Assembly: GCA_015057305.1 (NCBI GenBank)
Contig: SVES01000016.1
Span: 1-61,108 of the forward strand
Reading direction: 5' to 3'
DNA length: 61,108 nt
Source of the DNA: Pseudobutyrivibrio ruminis
Lineage (GTDB): Bacteria; Bacillota; Clostridia; Lachnospirales; Lachnospiraceae
Part shown: positions 1-10,000 of the stretch, piece by piece
Numbering within the stretch: position 1 is the stretch's first letter
Layout: every line of letters begins with the position of its first letter
Notes under the pieces: model-generated
The model's input: the letters and a program-made list of their open reading frames with translations, nothing else
Database searches by the model: none
Told to the model about the DNA's origin: nothing
Position numbers and translations under genes: made by a program

Positions 1-60
1 AAAAATCCCTGTTAATTTTAGCTTGTAAAAAGCTTCACTGAAAATTAACTATAAATTTAA

Positions 61-98
61 AAAGCTACTTTAAGAGCCTTTCTTGAAGTAGCTTTTTT
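61..98 (+). terminator. Intrinsic terminator of an upstream gene
   Basis: The 10-bp arms AAAGCTACTT (61-70) and AAGTAGCTTT (86-95) form a hairpin that runs into a T-tract. It closes a transcription unit that begins left of the window. The remaining bases up to 166 hold only the leader and ribosome site of the next gene. Confidence 0.8.
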
Positions 99-166
99 TG
101 ATATACTAAATAAATGAGTTTAACGACTTAAAGTATTAAAGTGAAATCAAAGGAGTATAAGTATTA

Positions 167-1534
167 ATGAAACAAAAACGAGGAAGCTTTTCTGGAAAGA
201 TAGGCTTTGTTTTATCTGCTGCGGGAGCATCAGTAGGCTTGGGAAATATTTGGAGATTCCCTTATTTATGTGCTAAATATGGTGGGGGGATTTTTTTAAT
301 TGTATATATTATCTTGGCACTGACATTTGGCTACACAATGATTGTTGCAGAAACGGCTATTGGGCGCTCTACAAACAAGAGCCCTGTAGGTGCATTTAAT
401 GACCTGAGTAAAAAGGATAGAATCATGGAAATTGGTGGTTGGCTAAATGCCATTATTCCTATATTGATTGTTCCATATTATTCTGTGATAGGTGGCTGGG
501 TTTGCAAATATTTATTTGAATACATTAGAAGTGATGCAAGTGTTATAGCTGAGGATTCATTTTTCACAAGCTTTATTACAGATGCCTATTCTCCAGAAAT
601 ATGGTTTATCGTATTTGCGATATTGGTGTTGGCTGTAATATATATGGGCGTTGAAAATGGAATAGAGCGAGTATCCAAATTTATGATGCCAATTCTAGTG
701 GTTCTTGCCATTATTATTTGCATTTATTCTGTTACAAGACCAGGAGCCTTTAGTGGAGTAAAGTATCTTTTTATTCCTAATTTTAAGAACTTTTCTATTA
801 TGACTATTGTTACGGCTATGGGACAGATGTTTTATTCTCTATCAATTGCCATGGGTATTCTTATCACATTTGGTTCCTATGTTAAAAAGGAAGTTAGCAT
901 AGAGGAATCTACAAAGCAGGTTGAGATATTTGATACAGCTATTGCTATTATGGCTAGCCTTATGATAATCCCTGCTGTATTTGCCTTTTCTGGTGGAGAT
1001 GAAAGTAGCTTAAATGCTGGACCATCACTAATGTTTATTACTATGCCAAAGATTTTTGCCAGTATGGGCTTTGGAAGATTAATTGGTATTTTGTTTTTTG
1101 CATTAGTTCTATTTGCAGCAGTAACTAGTGCAATTGCTTTGACAGAAAGTGCAGTATCCACATTTACAGATGAATTTGGATGGAGCCGCAAGTTTGGCAC
1201 AAATGTGATGGCGGTTATAATGATAATTCTTGGAAGCTTGTCTTCACTTGGAAACGGACCACTGGCAAATGTAAAAATCATAGGTATGCAGTTTTTAGAT
1301 TTCTTTGATTTTCTTACAAACTCAGTAATGATGCCCATAGCTGCGTTGGCTACATGCATTCTTGTTACAAGGTTTATGACAGTAGAGGCCCTTGAAAAGG
1401 AAGTGGAGCAGGACAATCATCCATTTAAGAGAAAGGCCATATTTTCATTTATGATCAAATTCTTATGCCCACTATTTGTTGTTATTATTTTAGTTAGTGC
1501 TATACTTAACGTGTTTGGAATCATATCTATGTAA
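167..1534 (+). CDS. Sodium-dependent amino-acid/neurotransmitter-family transporter (NSS/SNF)
   Basis: Product of 455 aa, a cytoplasmic-membrane symporter that probably imports an amino acid with Na+. The N-terminus carries the NSS signature GLGNIWRFPYLC (about residues 25-36), the unwound TM1 segment that binds Na+ and substrate in the LeuT fold. About 11 hydrophobic helices follow, including TM6-like and TM8-like segments rich in small residues. The length fits bacterial NSS proteins of 440-510 aa. The start is supported by AAAGGAG at 149-155, about 11 bases before ATG. The alkylation-repair gene follows 5 bases after the stop, so the two are probably co-transcribed. The substrate cannot be read from sequence; tryptophan, tyrosine or small neutral amino acids are known for the family. 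Confidence 0.93.
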   Translation: MKQKRGSFSGKIGFVLSAAGASVGLGNIWRFPYLCAKYGGGIFLIVYIILALTFGYTMIVAETAIGRSTNKSPVGAFNDLSKKDRIMEIGGWLNAIIPILIVPYYSVIGGWVCKYLFEYIRSDASVIAEDSFFTSFITDAYSPEIWFIVFAILVLAVIYMGVENGIERVSKFMMPILVVLAIIICIYSVTRPGAFSGVKYLFIPNFKNFSIMTIVTAMGQMFYSLSIAMGILITFGSYVKKEVSIEESTKQVEIFDTAIAIMASLMIIPAVFAFSGGDESSLNAGPSLMFITMPKIFASMGFGRLIGILFFALVLFAAVTSAIALTESAVSTFTDEFGWSRKFGTNVMAVIMIILGSLSSLGNGPLANVKIIGMQFLDFFDFLTNSVMMPIAALATCILVTRFMTVEALEKEVEQDNHPFKRKAIFSFMIKFLCPLFVVIILVSAILNVFGIISM

Positions 1535-1539
1535 TAATC

Positions 1540-2226
1540 ATGATAGTAGAAGATATTAGAGCAGAATTATTTGCAAACCAGGATATTAAATATCGAGATT
1601 TTCAGAGCAAGCTGACACCTACCATAGAGGTAGATTCTGCTATTGGCGTTAGAACTCCAGTTCTGAGACGTATGGCAAAGAAGTACAGCAACAGGGAAGA
1701 TGTTGGAGAGTTTCTTAAGGAATTACCTCACAAGTATTTTGACGAAAATCAGCTGCATGCCTTTATTATTTCTGAAATAAAGGATTACGACAGTTGTATA
1801 AAAGAGCTTGAGCTTTTTTTACCACATGTTGACAACTGGGCTACATGCGACCAAATGTCTCCCAAATGCTTTAAGAAGAATCATTCTTTGCTACAGCCCA
1901 ATATAAAAGCATGGATTCATTCTAGGGATACCTACACAGTCAGATTTGCAATTGTTACCCTAATGAACCATTTTCTGGATGAGGATTTTGAAAAAAAATA
2001 TTTAGACCTTGTGGCTTTAGTTAAATCTGATGAATACTACATAAATATGGCTATAGCATGGTATTTTGCTACAGCATTGACCAAACAGTATGATTTAGCA
2101 GTAACATACATAGAAAACGAAAGTTTGGATGTGTGGACACATAATAAGGCCATACAAAAGGCTATAGAAAGCTATAGAGTTACTGACGAACATAAGTCAT
2201 ATCTAAAATCGTTAAAGAGGAAATAG
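1540..2226 (+). CDS. AlkD-like DNA alkylation repair protein
   Basis: Product of 228 aa made of short helical HEAT-like repeats, matching the DNA alkylation repair (AlkD/AlkC) family. AlkD removes 3-methyl- and 7-methyl-purines from DNA without flipping the base. The segment HVDNWATCDQ (about residues 95-104) resembles the Trp/Asp-containing strip that AlkD uses to hold the lesion, and a second Trp-rich stretch, AIAWYFATAL, lies near residue 170. Length matches the family (about 220-240 aa). No convincing Shine-Dalgarno sequence precedes the ATG, and the gene begins 5 bases after the transporter stop, so translational coupling is likely. Fold assignment is good; the exact lesion range is inference. 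Confidence 0.85.
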   Translation: MIVEDIRAELFANQDIKYRDFQSKLTPTIEVDSAIGVRTPVLRRMAKKYSNREDVGEFLKELPHKYFDENQLHAFIISEIKDYDSCIKELELFLPHVDNWATCDQMSPKCFKKNHSLLQPNIKAWIHSRDTYTVRFAIVTLMNHFLDEDFEKKYLDLVALVKSDEYYINMAIAWYFATALTKQYDLAVTYIENESLDVWTHNKAIQKAIESYRVTDEHKSYLKSLKRK

Positions 2227-2234
2227 GACTGATT

Positions 2235-2891
2235 ATGAAAGCAAAACAAACCTCAGAAACATTTTTGTTGTCGGCTATTATCTCCCTATCGGGAGGGTTC
2301 CAGGATGCCTATACCTACAATCTTAGAGATAAGGTTTTTGCAAATGCTCAAACAGGAAATATAGTTCTTATGAGCCAGCATCTTATGAGTGGAGAGTGGG
2401 GAAAGAGCCTACATTATTTTATGCCTATTCTTGCTTTTGCAGCAGGGATAATAATGGCAGAGCAGCTTAGTCACAAATACAAAAACTATAAGAAAATCCA
2501 CTGGAGACAAATGGTGATTCTTATTGAAATCATTCTCCTAGCAGTGGTGGCATTTATACCTGAAAGTCACAATATGCTTGCTAACTCTTTAGTTTCCCTT
2601 GCATGCGCCATGCAGGTGCAATCCTTTAGAAAAGTCAATGGCTATCCATATGCCAGCACAATGTGTATTGGAAATTTGAGAAGTGGCACAGAGAGCCTTT
2701 CGATTTATCTACGAAACCATGAAAAACCGATTTTGAAAAAAGCCCTCCACTATTATGGTATCATATTCATATTTGCCATAGGCGCCGGAGTAGGCGGTAT
2801 ACTCTCCCTCTTGCTTGGCGCCCGTTGCATACTTATAGCAAGCGCAATTTTACTAATCGCATTTTTCACAATGGGCAAAGAACACATATAA
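2235..2891 (+). CDS. DUF1275 (YoaK-type) membrane protein
   Basis: Product of 218 aa with about six hydrophobic helices. The early motif GFQDAYTY...VFANAQTGN (about residues 19-41) is characteristic of the DUF1275/YoaK family, an inner-membrane family of unknown biochemical role. Family length is usually 210-240 aa, so it appears intact. It starts 8 bases after the AlkD-like gene and ends in a large hairpin element, so it is the last gene of the three-gene unit. Nothing in the sequence indicates a substrate. Confidence 0.85.
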   Translation: MKAKQTSETFLLSAIISLSGGFQDAYTYNLRDKVFANAQTGNIVLMSQHLMSGEWGKSLHYFMPILAFAAGIIMAEQLSHKYKNYKKIHWRQMVILIEIILLAVVAFIPESHNMLANSLVSLACAMQVQSFRKVNGYPYASTMCIGNLRSGTESLSIYLRNHEKPILKKALHYYGIIFIFAIGAGVGGILSLLLGARCILIASAILLIAFFTMGKEHI

Positions 2892-2993
2892 AAAAGGTTC
2901 CTTGTAATTAACAAGCTATATATATTCTCAAGGGAAGCTTTCCATGCTGAGCGGAGAATATATATGCTTGTTAATGTAACAAGGAATCTTTTT
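2891..2993. repeat. Long palindromic element, copy 1 (bidirectional terminator-like)
   Basis: A near-perfect hairpin lies between the convergent DUF1275 and chemotaxis genes. Its left arm runs 2891-2929 and its right arm 2954-2993, with helices CCTTGT/ACAAGG, AACAAGC/GCTTGTT and ATTCTC/GAGAAT. The apical region CAAGGGAAGC...GCTGAGCG (2929-2953) is nearly identical to that of a second copy at 53667-53756. Flanking A-run and T-run make it a plausible bidirectional terminator. The conserved loop suggests more than a terminator. Confidence 0.8.
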
Positions 2994-3009
2994 CTATATG
3001 TATATTTTA

Positions 3010-4818
3010 TTATTCGTCCATCTTGAATTGGCTTACAATGTCTGAAAGTGCCTCAATAGCTTTTTCTGTGTCTCCAACCTTATCGGTAACGTCACCTGTT
3101 CCAGTAACAATACCTGTGGTCTTTTCAGCTATATCATATACGCCGTTAGCGGATTCGCTAACTGTTGTATTGATGTGCTCTAGGGTCTCAGAAATCTTTC
3201 CGATAGAAGATGAGAGTGCCTGAACTCCCCCGCTGATAGAACCCATACTGTCTGAGAATACCTCAGCATCAGAGTAGTACTGCTCTGAAACCTTGCTGAA
3301 ATCTTCATAGTCAACTAAAACTGTCTGCTCTAAGAAGTTTGTAGTTTCCTCTAAGCAGCTTGCCATCTGGGAAACTGCATCGTTTACCTCCCCAACAATG
3401 GCATCAATATTTCCAACAGCATCGCTGGTTTGATTTGCTAAATGTCCGATCTCTGTTGCAACTACTGCAAAGCCCTTTCCTGCTTCACCAGCTCTGGCTG
3501 CCTCAATGGAAGCATTTAAAGCAAGAAGTGAGGTTTGAGAAGAAATCTGCATGATAGTGCTGGTGAGCTCGTTAATCTTATCAACGGCCTTTGCGTTTTC
3601 AATAGCTTCATCAGATTCTTTACGTACATTTTCGTAGGTACTTCTAGTGCGTTCTGATGCCTGCTTTGTTGTGATTTTAAGCTGATTAGCACGCTCCATA
3701 ATATCCTTTGAAAGATTTGCACCTTCCACAGCCATGGCATCAATGCTGCTTGCTTCTTCATTGATGGTGGCAACATTCTGATTGATTTCATCTGTTGCAG
3801 CAGAGGTTTCTTCCATTGATGCTGCAATCTCCTGAGTGGTAGCAGAATTATCTGCACACATTGAGTTAACATCATCAGCTGTACCCTTGAGATTGATTAC
3901 GTTATTGTTGATACGATTTTCTGTATCGGAAATATCTGTTACCATCTGTCTCAAAGAATTGCGCATAATGCTGACAGAACGTGTAATCATTCCTATTTCA
4001 TCCTTACGCTTTGAAAGAATAGAACCATTTTTTGTCTTTCTGAAATTGAGATGAGCGGTGTTGTCTATTATTTCTGCTACATCTGAAAGAGGTCGTAGCA
4101 TCCTCTTTATTAACATATAGAAGAAAAGTGCTGCCACAATAAGTGTCACAATCAAAACGATTATAATAGCATTTGTAAGCCTAAGAATTGGCTGCATTAT
4201 AAGCTCGTAATCACCAGTTACGATAACAATATTGCCACCAGAAGTGAAAGCGTAGCCTGCGTATTTCTTTGCGCCGTTGTATTCATAGATGATAGAGCCG
4301 CTGCCTATTTGCTCAGGGGTTTCGCCTGACTCTAATCTAGAAACCAGTCCCTTTACAGCTGCGTTTTCAACCTCTGCACCAATCTTTTCAACAGTTGGAT
4401 GGTAAAGCATCAAGCCATCAGCGCTAACGTAGTAAGCATATGAACCTTCGATACCCTCGATGGCTACAGAGCCCAGTGCACCATCATATGTATCAAACAT
4501 TGCCTGACGTTGCTCATCAGGATTTTCACTTAAAAGGTTCGCCAGATAGTTTTCAATATCTGTGCCAGAAAGATTTTCGACTCCTTCTACTGTGATGTTT
4601 TGAGCAGTAGTTTCTGTGGTGGTGTCAACCGTAGAAGCTGCTACCTCTGCCAGGTTTTTTGTGTAGTTTTGATAGGTGTTGGTAAGAGTATTTTTAGAAT
4701 TTATAATTGCCATTCCGCCTACTGCTACCATTGCTACAGAAAACACTGCAAGGATGGCAATGACTATCTTAAAAGCCAAGGAATGTTGCAGTGCAATCTT
4801 TTTTGTGTTGTTATCCAT
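3010..4818 (-). CDS. Methyl-accepting chemotaxis protein
   Basis: Product of 602 aa, a transmembrane chemoreceptor signalling to CheA/CheW. Order: N-terminal TM helix (about 18-40), extracellular Cache-like sensor (about 45-205, containing [10 protein letters not shown]), second TM (about 212-234), HAMP linker, then a long coiled coil. The highly conserved signalling tip is present ([20 protein letters not shown]), followed by [12 protein letters not shown]. Start: GGGAGGT lies upstream of the minus-strand ATG at 4818. The divergent neighbour is a LytTR response regulator, and an 18-bp perfect palindrome (4844-4861) sits in this gene's leader. It implies a motile or chemotactic host. The ligand is unknown; the Cache domain suggests a small extracellular molecule. 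Confidence 0.95.
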   Translation of the reverse strand: MDNNTKKIALQHSLAFKIVIAILAVFSVAMVAVGGMAIINSKNTLTNTYQNYTKNLAEVAASTVDTTTETTAQNITVEGVENLSGTDIENYLANLLSENPDEQRQAMFDTYDGALGSVAIEGIEGSYAYYVSADGLMLYHPTVEKIGAEVENAAVKGLVSRLESGETPEQIGSGSIIYEYNGAKKYAGYAFTSGGNIVIVTGDYELIMQPILRLTNAIIIVLIVTLIVAALFFYMLIKRMLRPLSDVAEIIDNTAHLNFRKTKNGSILSKRKDEIGMITRSVSIMRNSLRQMVTDISDTENRINNNVINLKGTADDVNSMCADNSATTQEIAASMEETSAATDEINQNVATINEEASSIDAMAVEGANLSKDIMERANQLKITTKQASERTRSTYENVRKESDEAIENAKAVDKINELTSTIMQISSQTSLLALNASIEAARAGEAGKGFAVVATEIGHLANQTSDAVGNIDAIVGEVNDAVSQMASCLEETTNFLEQTVLVDYEDFSKVSEQYYSDAEVFSDSMGSISGGVQALSSSIGKISETLEHINTTVSESANGVYDIAEKTTGIVTGTGDVTDKVGDTEKAIEALSDIVSQFKMDE

Positions 4819-4843
4819 TTTTATGACCTCCCAAAAATTGCCT

Positions 4844-4861
4844 ATGGTAAAATTTTACCAT
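4844..4861. promoter_or_regulatory. Perfect 18-bp palindrome between divergent genes
   Basis: ATGGTAAAATTTTACCAT is a perfect inverted repeat between the chemoreceptor (minus) and response regulator (plus). It lies upstream of a TATAAT box at 4893-4898 that probably serves the response regulator. The half-site TTTACCA recurs as two direct repeats at 10148-10166. An operator is likely; the binding protein is unknown. Confidence 0.5.
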
Positions 4862-4933
4862 TTTTAGCATAGAATCTAAATACATAATTGTATATAATTA
4901 TTGAAAATATTTTTGAGTGGAAAGCAGGTAGGT

Positions 4934-5638
4934 ATGAATATAGCAGTAGTAGACGACTTGCAGACGGAATTGGATATACTTTGTGGATATCTTACAAGGT
5001 TTTCAAGTGATGAGGGGATATCATTTAATGTCAAAAGGTACGAAAGTGGAGAGGCTTATATCTCAGACCTTGAGGCAAAGTATGATTTGATTCTTATGGA
5101 TATAGATATGCCAGGGCTTAATGGAATTGATACAGCACGTGCCATCAGAAAAAAGGATGAAAATGTGGTGCTGATATTTGTTACAGCTATGCCCCAGTAT
5201 GCTCTTGCAGGCTATGAGGTAGATGCAATTGATTATGTTATCAAGCCTGTGTCTTATCCGGATTTTGCCTTAAAGCTGAAAAAGGCACTTAGATATGTAA
5301 AGCAAAACAGCTCTGATGTACCACTTTTACTACAAACAAAGGATGGAATGATAAATCTTAATGTAAGTGATATTTATTATGTGGAGTCTGCACTTCATTA
5401 TTGTATCTATCACACAAGGGATTCGGAGTACAGGGTCAGGGAAAGTATATCAGCTGCGGAGCAGAAGCTAAAAAAATATTCTTTCGCCAGATGCAATTCA
5501 GGATATTTGGTTGCTTTAAAGCATGTAAAAGCTATTATGAAGGATGATGTTATGGTAGGAGACTATGTGCTCAAAATTAGCCGCAGTAAAAAACTTTCAT
5601 TTACTGAACAATTCACAAAAACCTTAGGAGGCTTGTGA
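4934..5638 (+). CDS. LytTR-family response regulator
   Basis: Product of 234 aa. Residues 1-120 form a receiver domain with acidic pocket VVDD near the N-terminus, phospho-acceptor D56 in LILMDIDMPG, and the KP pair in VIKPVS. Residues about 135-234 form a LytTR DNA-binding domain (DIYYVES, RESISAAE, FARCNSGYLV, LKISRSKK). Such regulators (AgrA, VirR, LytR types) bind pairs of short direct repeats. I chose ATG 4934 over an in-frame TTG at 4901 because the family starts directly with the receiver strand (MNIAVVDD). Its stop overlaps the start of the kinase gene by one base (TGATG), so the two form one operon. Confidence 0.93.
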   Translation: MNIAVVDDLQTELDILCGYLTRFSSDEGISFNVKRYESGEAYISDLEAKYDLILMDIDMPGLNGIDTARAIRKKDENVVLIFVTAMPQYALAGYEVDAIDYVIKPVSYPDFALKLKKALRYVKQNSSDVPLLLQTKDGMINLNVSDIYYVESALHYCIYHTRDSEYRVRESISAAEQKLKKYSFARCNSGYLVALKHVKAIMKDDVMVGDYVLKISRSKKLSFTEQFTKTLGGL

Positions 5639-6966
5639 TGGAAATAACACTACTTTCTATTTTTGAAGAATTAAGATTCATTTTTGAGCTTTTGGCTGCA
5701 GAACTGGTGTTTTTGGTGCCATTTGCTCCTGCCAGGAAAGGCTTTAAGAAAAATGTGGTTTTACAGTTTATAGGCTATGGACTGACATCAATGTTTTACT
5801 TTTTATTATTGAAGCTTCCTTTTTCGCCAGAGATAAGGCAATGGATTGTATCGGGGTGGTATATCCTGTTTGCACTATCTACCATTGTATTTTGCAAGAC
5901 ATTGTTTGAAATAGGCACGGTGGACAGCCTTTATGTAATCGCTTCCTCCTATGCAGTTTCCCATATAGTTTATGTTCTGGTGCATGAGGCTTTAGCACTA
6001 TACTATTGGCAGTTTCTTCAGCGACACCTGCTTTTGTATATTGTTTTTAGTATTGTGGTTTGCGGCATACTTTATCTCATTATATATCTACTGTTTACCA
6101 GAAAGCTTAGGGAGTGCAATGGAATCCTATACAATGATAACAGCTTTATGGTGTTGTTTTATCTGATATTTATTGCGGTTATGCTTATATCCACTTTTTC
6201 AGCTCAGCATCTGTTTAGGATTGGTGATGAGGTTAGAGCCTTTGGAATAATCTGGGGAATTAGCACCTGTGCTCTTATCCTAGGAATCCAGTATGCCAAC
6301 TTTAAATCTACCCTGGCTAATAGGGAGCAGGCAATTATTGCGAGAATGTTGCAGGACTCTGCTACCCACTACACAATTTCAAAGGAATTGATAGATTTAG
6401 TAAACAGAAATGCTCACGATTTAAAGCACAAGCTAAGGGCATTGAAAAATGCTCCAACACAGCTAAGAGAGGATTTTATTGATGAGCAGATGAGCCACAT
6501 TGAGGATTACCAGAATCTGGTATTTTGCGATAACGAGGTATTAAATACTATTCTTGCTGAAAAAAGTCTTTATTGTAGCTCCATGGGAATCACTTTTTCC
6601 TGCTCTGTCAAAAAATGCAAGTTGGATTTCATAGACGTGATGGATTTATATGCAATACTTGGAAACGCCATAGACAATGCCATTGAATGTGTATTGAAGT
6701 TTACTGAGGACAGCAAAAGGGTTATTAGCGTAAATGTGTCTTCAAAGGAGGCATTTACCATAATCCAGGTAGAAAACTACAGCGGAGGCATTACATCTAC
6801 AGTTGATGAACTGCCTACCACCACAAAGCTTACCATTGGTCATGGCTTTGGGCTGAAAAGCATAAAATATATAGCAAATAAATATGATGGCAATATGTAC
6901 TGGGCCGATAAAGACGGGGTATTTTCACTGCAGGTGATGTTTCCTATACCAGTTGTGCCAGTTTAA
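5638..6966 (+). CDS. Membrane sensor histidine kinase (AgrC/GHKL type)
   Basis: Product of 442 aa. The first 210 residues hold six or seven hydrophobic helices; a dimerisation helix carries the phospho-acceptor H260 in NRNAHDLKHKL. The C-terminal GHKL ATPase domain shows NAIDNAIEC (N box) and GHGFGLKSIK (G2-type box). This layout is that of AgrC/VirS-type quorum or peptide sensors that pair with LytTR regulators. TTAGGAGG at 5624-5631 gives a good spacing to ATG 5638; a GTG three bases upstream is the alternative. No agrB/agrD-like gene is visible nearby, so the signal is unknown. A swapped-domain GH3 gene follows and may be a target. Confidence 0.93.
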   Translation: MEITLLSIFEELRFIFELLAAELVFLVPFAPARKGFKKNVVLQFIGYGLTSMFYFLLLKLPFSPEIRQWIVSGWYILFALSTIVFCKTLFEIGTVDSLYVIASSYAVSHIVYVLVHEALALYYWQFLQRHLLLYIVFSIVVCGILYLIIYLLFTRKLRECNGILYNDNSFMVLFYLIFIAVMLISTFSAQHLFRIGDEVRAFGIIWGISTCALILGIQYANFKSTLANREQAIIARMLQDSATHYTISKELIDLVNRNAHDLKHKLRALKNAPTQLREDFIDEQMSHIEDYQNLVFCDNEVLNTILAEKSLYCSSMGITFSCSVKKCKLDFIDVMDLYAILGNAIDNAIECVLKFTEDSKRVISVNVSSKEAFTIIQVENYSGGITSTVDELPTTTKLTIGHGFGLKSIKYIANKYDGNMYWADKDGVFSLQVMFPIPVVPV

Positions 6967-7005
6967 TGTCAAAGAGTGCCAAACCTCTTTCATTTATTAC
7001 ATTTA

Positions 7006-7039
7006 GGGATTATTTTTAGATTAGTTCAGGGATAATCCC
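7006..7039 (+). promoter_or_regulatory. Hairpin in the leader of the GH3 gene
   Basis: GGGATTAT (7006-7013) and ATAATCCC (7032-7039) are exact complements separated by 18 bases, immediately ahead of the GH3 ribosome site AAGGAGG (7055-7061). There is no T-tract, so this is not a standard terminator. It may be an operator or a leader hairpin. Confidence 0.4.
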
Positions 7040-7069
7040 GTGGATGGATATATGAAGGAGGTTATTTTT

Positions 7070-10000
7070 ATGGAAAAGACAAGTCGAATTCTCAGATGCA
7101 TAATGGCTTGTTTGGTTGCAATTGCAATAGTCGTTAGTTTATTTATTGCAAATGCTTATACAAACAAATATGCAAGTCTTGTTTCTGTTTATTTTGGCGC
7201 TGAAACTCAAAAAATTATCAATGAAGAAGGTGAAGATTCAAATTACTTCAAATCAGATTATGAAAATGAAGCAGAGTTGAAGGCTCACCTTAGTGAGGTT
7301 GGTTCTCAGATTGAAGAAGAGGGGGCAGTTCTTTTAGAGAATAATGGAACACTTCCTTTGGAAAAGAATTTAAAAATCACATTACTGGGTCAGGACTGTG
7401 CTGATTTAGTATATGGTGGCGGCGGAGCAGGTTCTGTTGATACCGAAAAGGCAATCGATTTATATACAGCCTTGGAGGAGGCTGGCTACACAGTTAATCC
7501 TGTAGCTAAAGATTTCTATGCCAATGGAAATGGTGCTTCTTACAGAAAAACAGTTATTGATGCCTACGGACAGGGGGAGTTTGCTGTTAATGAAGTGCCA
7601 GTTAGTGAATACACAGATGATATAAAGTCAAGCTTTGCAGATTATAATGATGCAGCAATTGTATTAATTGGACGAAGCGGTGGAGAAAGCGCAGACTTAA
7701 CCACAGGCACACTTCCTAGTGGTTCAAAGTATCTTGAACTTGATTCCAATGAGCTTGATTTAATTAAGCTTGCAGCAGATAATTTTGACAAGGTAGTTGT
7801 ACTTTTAAATACTCAAAATCCACTAGAGCTAGGCGCTCTATCAGATATGGAGGTGGATGCAGTTGCTTGGATTGGTGCTTTAGGAGAAAATGGAACCTAT
7901 GGTCTTACAGCACTTTTAGATGGAGATGCATCATTTTCTGGAAGATTAGTAGATACCTACGCATATGATTCAATGAGTGCACCAGCAATGGCAAACTTTG
8001 GCTCCTATACAATTGAGGGTTCACAGGAAGCCTTCGGAACAAATTACATGGTATATGCAGAGGGAATTTATGTAGGCTACAGATACTATGAGACCAGATA
8101 TGAGGACGTTGTACTTGGCAATGAAAGTGCCGAAAATTTTGATTACAAAACTACTGTCCAGTATCCATTTGGTTACGGATTGTCTTATACAGCTTTTGAA
8201 TACAGTAATTATAGTGTTGAGGAGACAGATAGCACATATGAGGTATCTGTTGATGTTAAAAATGTAGGAGACGTTGCTTCAAAAGAAGTAGTGCAGGTAT
8301 ATATGCAATCTCCATACACAGATTATGATAGGCAAAATCAAATTGAAAAATCATCTGTAGAGTTGGTGGGCTACGCTAAGACAGATGTGGTTGCAGCAGG
8401 TGAATCGCAGACTGTAACAGTATCTGTGCCAAAGGAAAGCATGAAAGCATATGACCAGTATGGATATGGTACATATGTTGTTGATGCTGGAGATTATTAT
8501 TTCGCAGTAGGTAAGAATTCTCATGATGCCTTAAATAATATTCTGGCACTAAAGGGCTATAACGAAAGCAATGGAATGGATTATGCTGGTAATTCTTCCC
8601 TTGCGGCAGCCTTTAATGTAGCAGAACTTGATGCTACTACATATGCACAGTCTATATCCACAGGTAATGCTGTGTCTAATCAGTTTGAGGATGTGGATAT
8701 CAAATACTATGATAATGAATTTAAATATTTAAGCAGGTCAGATTGGACTGGTACATGGCCAGCAACCTACGCTGATGGCAATTGGAATGCGCCTAAGGAA
8801 TTAATAGATGGGGAAGCAATCATCACTGTTGAGGATACGGTGAAGGATACACCAGTCACAGGACAGATAAGTGAAGAATACGGCAAGCTAAATGTAGCAA
8901 TGCTAAGAGATGTTGATTACAGTGACCCTTTGTGGGATGTGCTTATTCAGCAGATGTCTGTTACCGAGCTTGATAATTTGGTTCGTGTAGGTGGCTATGG
9001 AACTGCAGCAGTAGATTCTATTCAGCTTCCTGCCACAGTAGATAAGGATGGTACAGCAGGTATTTCCAGCACACTTGTTGGTGGCGAAAATGGTATGGCT
9101 TATCCTCCAGAGATTGTTCTTGCCTCAACGTGGAACAAGGAGCTTGCAGAGAAATTTGGCAGATGTATAGGTGAGGACAGCATAGCACTTAAGGTTGCTG
9201 GATGGTATGCCCCAGCCATGAATATACATAGAACCCCATACTCAGGAAGAAACTTTGAATATTATTCAGAGGATGGTTACCTTTCAGGAGCAATGGGTGC
9301 TGCTACAGTTAGCGGAGCTCAGAGTAAGGGCGCTATGGTTACAATAAAGCATTTTGCCCTTAATGATCAGGAAACAAATCGAATGGGTGTAAACATATTC
9401 GCAGGTGAGCAAGCTATTCGTGAGATTTATTTGAAGGCATTTGAAGCTGCCGTTACTGAGGCAGATGCTCACGGGGTAATGGCAAGCATGAACCGTATAG
9501 GAAATACATGGACTGGTGGCCATGTAGGTTTAATGACTAATGTTCTTAGAAACGAATGGGGCTTTAATGGCTTTGTTATTACAGATCAAGCATCATACAA
9601 TGTGTTTGCTTACGAGGATTTGAGAGAAGGTCTTGCAGCAGGCACATCAATATGGTTGAACTCAGATTCCGAGCTTTGGAAGCTGGCTGATGAGGATATG
9701 ACAAACACAGTTATTTCTAATATGCAGCATGCAGCTAAGGATATAGTATTTGCCATTTCTAGAAGTAATGCAATGAATGGACTATCAGCTGGAGCAAAGA
9801 TTGTGCAAATTACTCCATGGTGGAAAATTGCCTTATATGCTTTATTTGTAATACTTGCGGTGATAGTATTTATCCCAGTTGTGCTTTCTGTGCTAGGTTT
9901 AGTGAAGGGGGATACCAAGAAACGCAGACGTACCAGCTTTATAATTGATATCGTATTTACGGTATTATTGTTTGGAGCAGGGCTGGCTCTTATTCTTCTT

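Noticed and set aside
877-1416. 179-codon antisense open frame inside the transporter gene
   Set aside because: It is a codon-bias shadow of the NSS gene: no ribosome site, no plausible protein signature.
6966-7019. 17-codon frame after the sensor kinase, considered as a signal peptide
   Set aside because: No ribosome site and no Cys/Ser-centred AgrD pattern; it overlaps the kinase stop codon only by chance.
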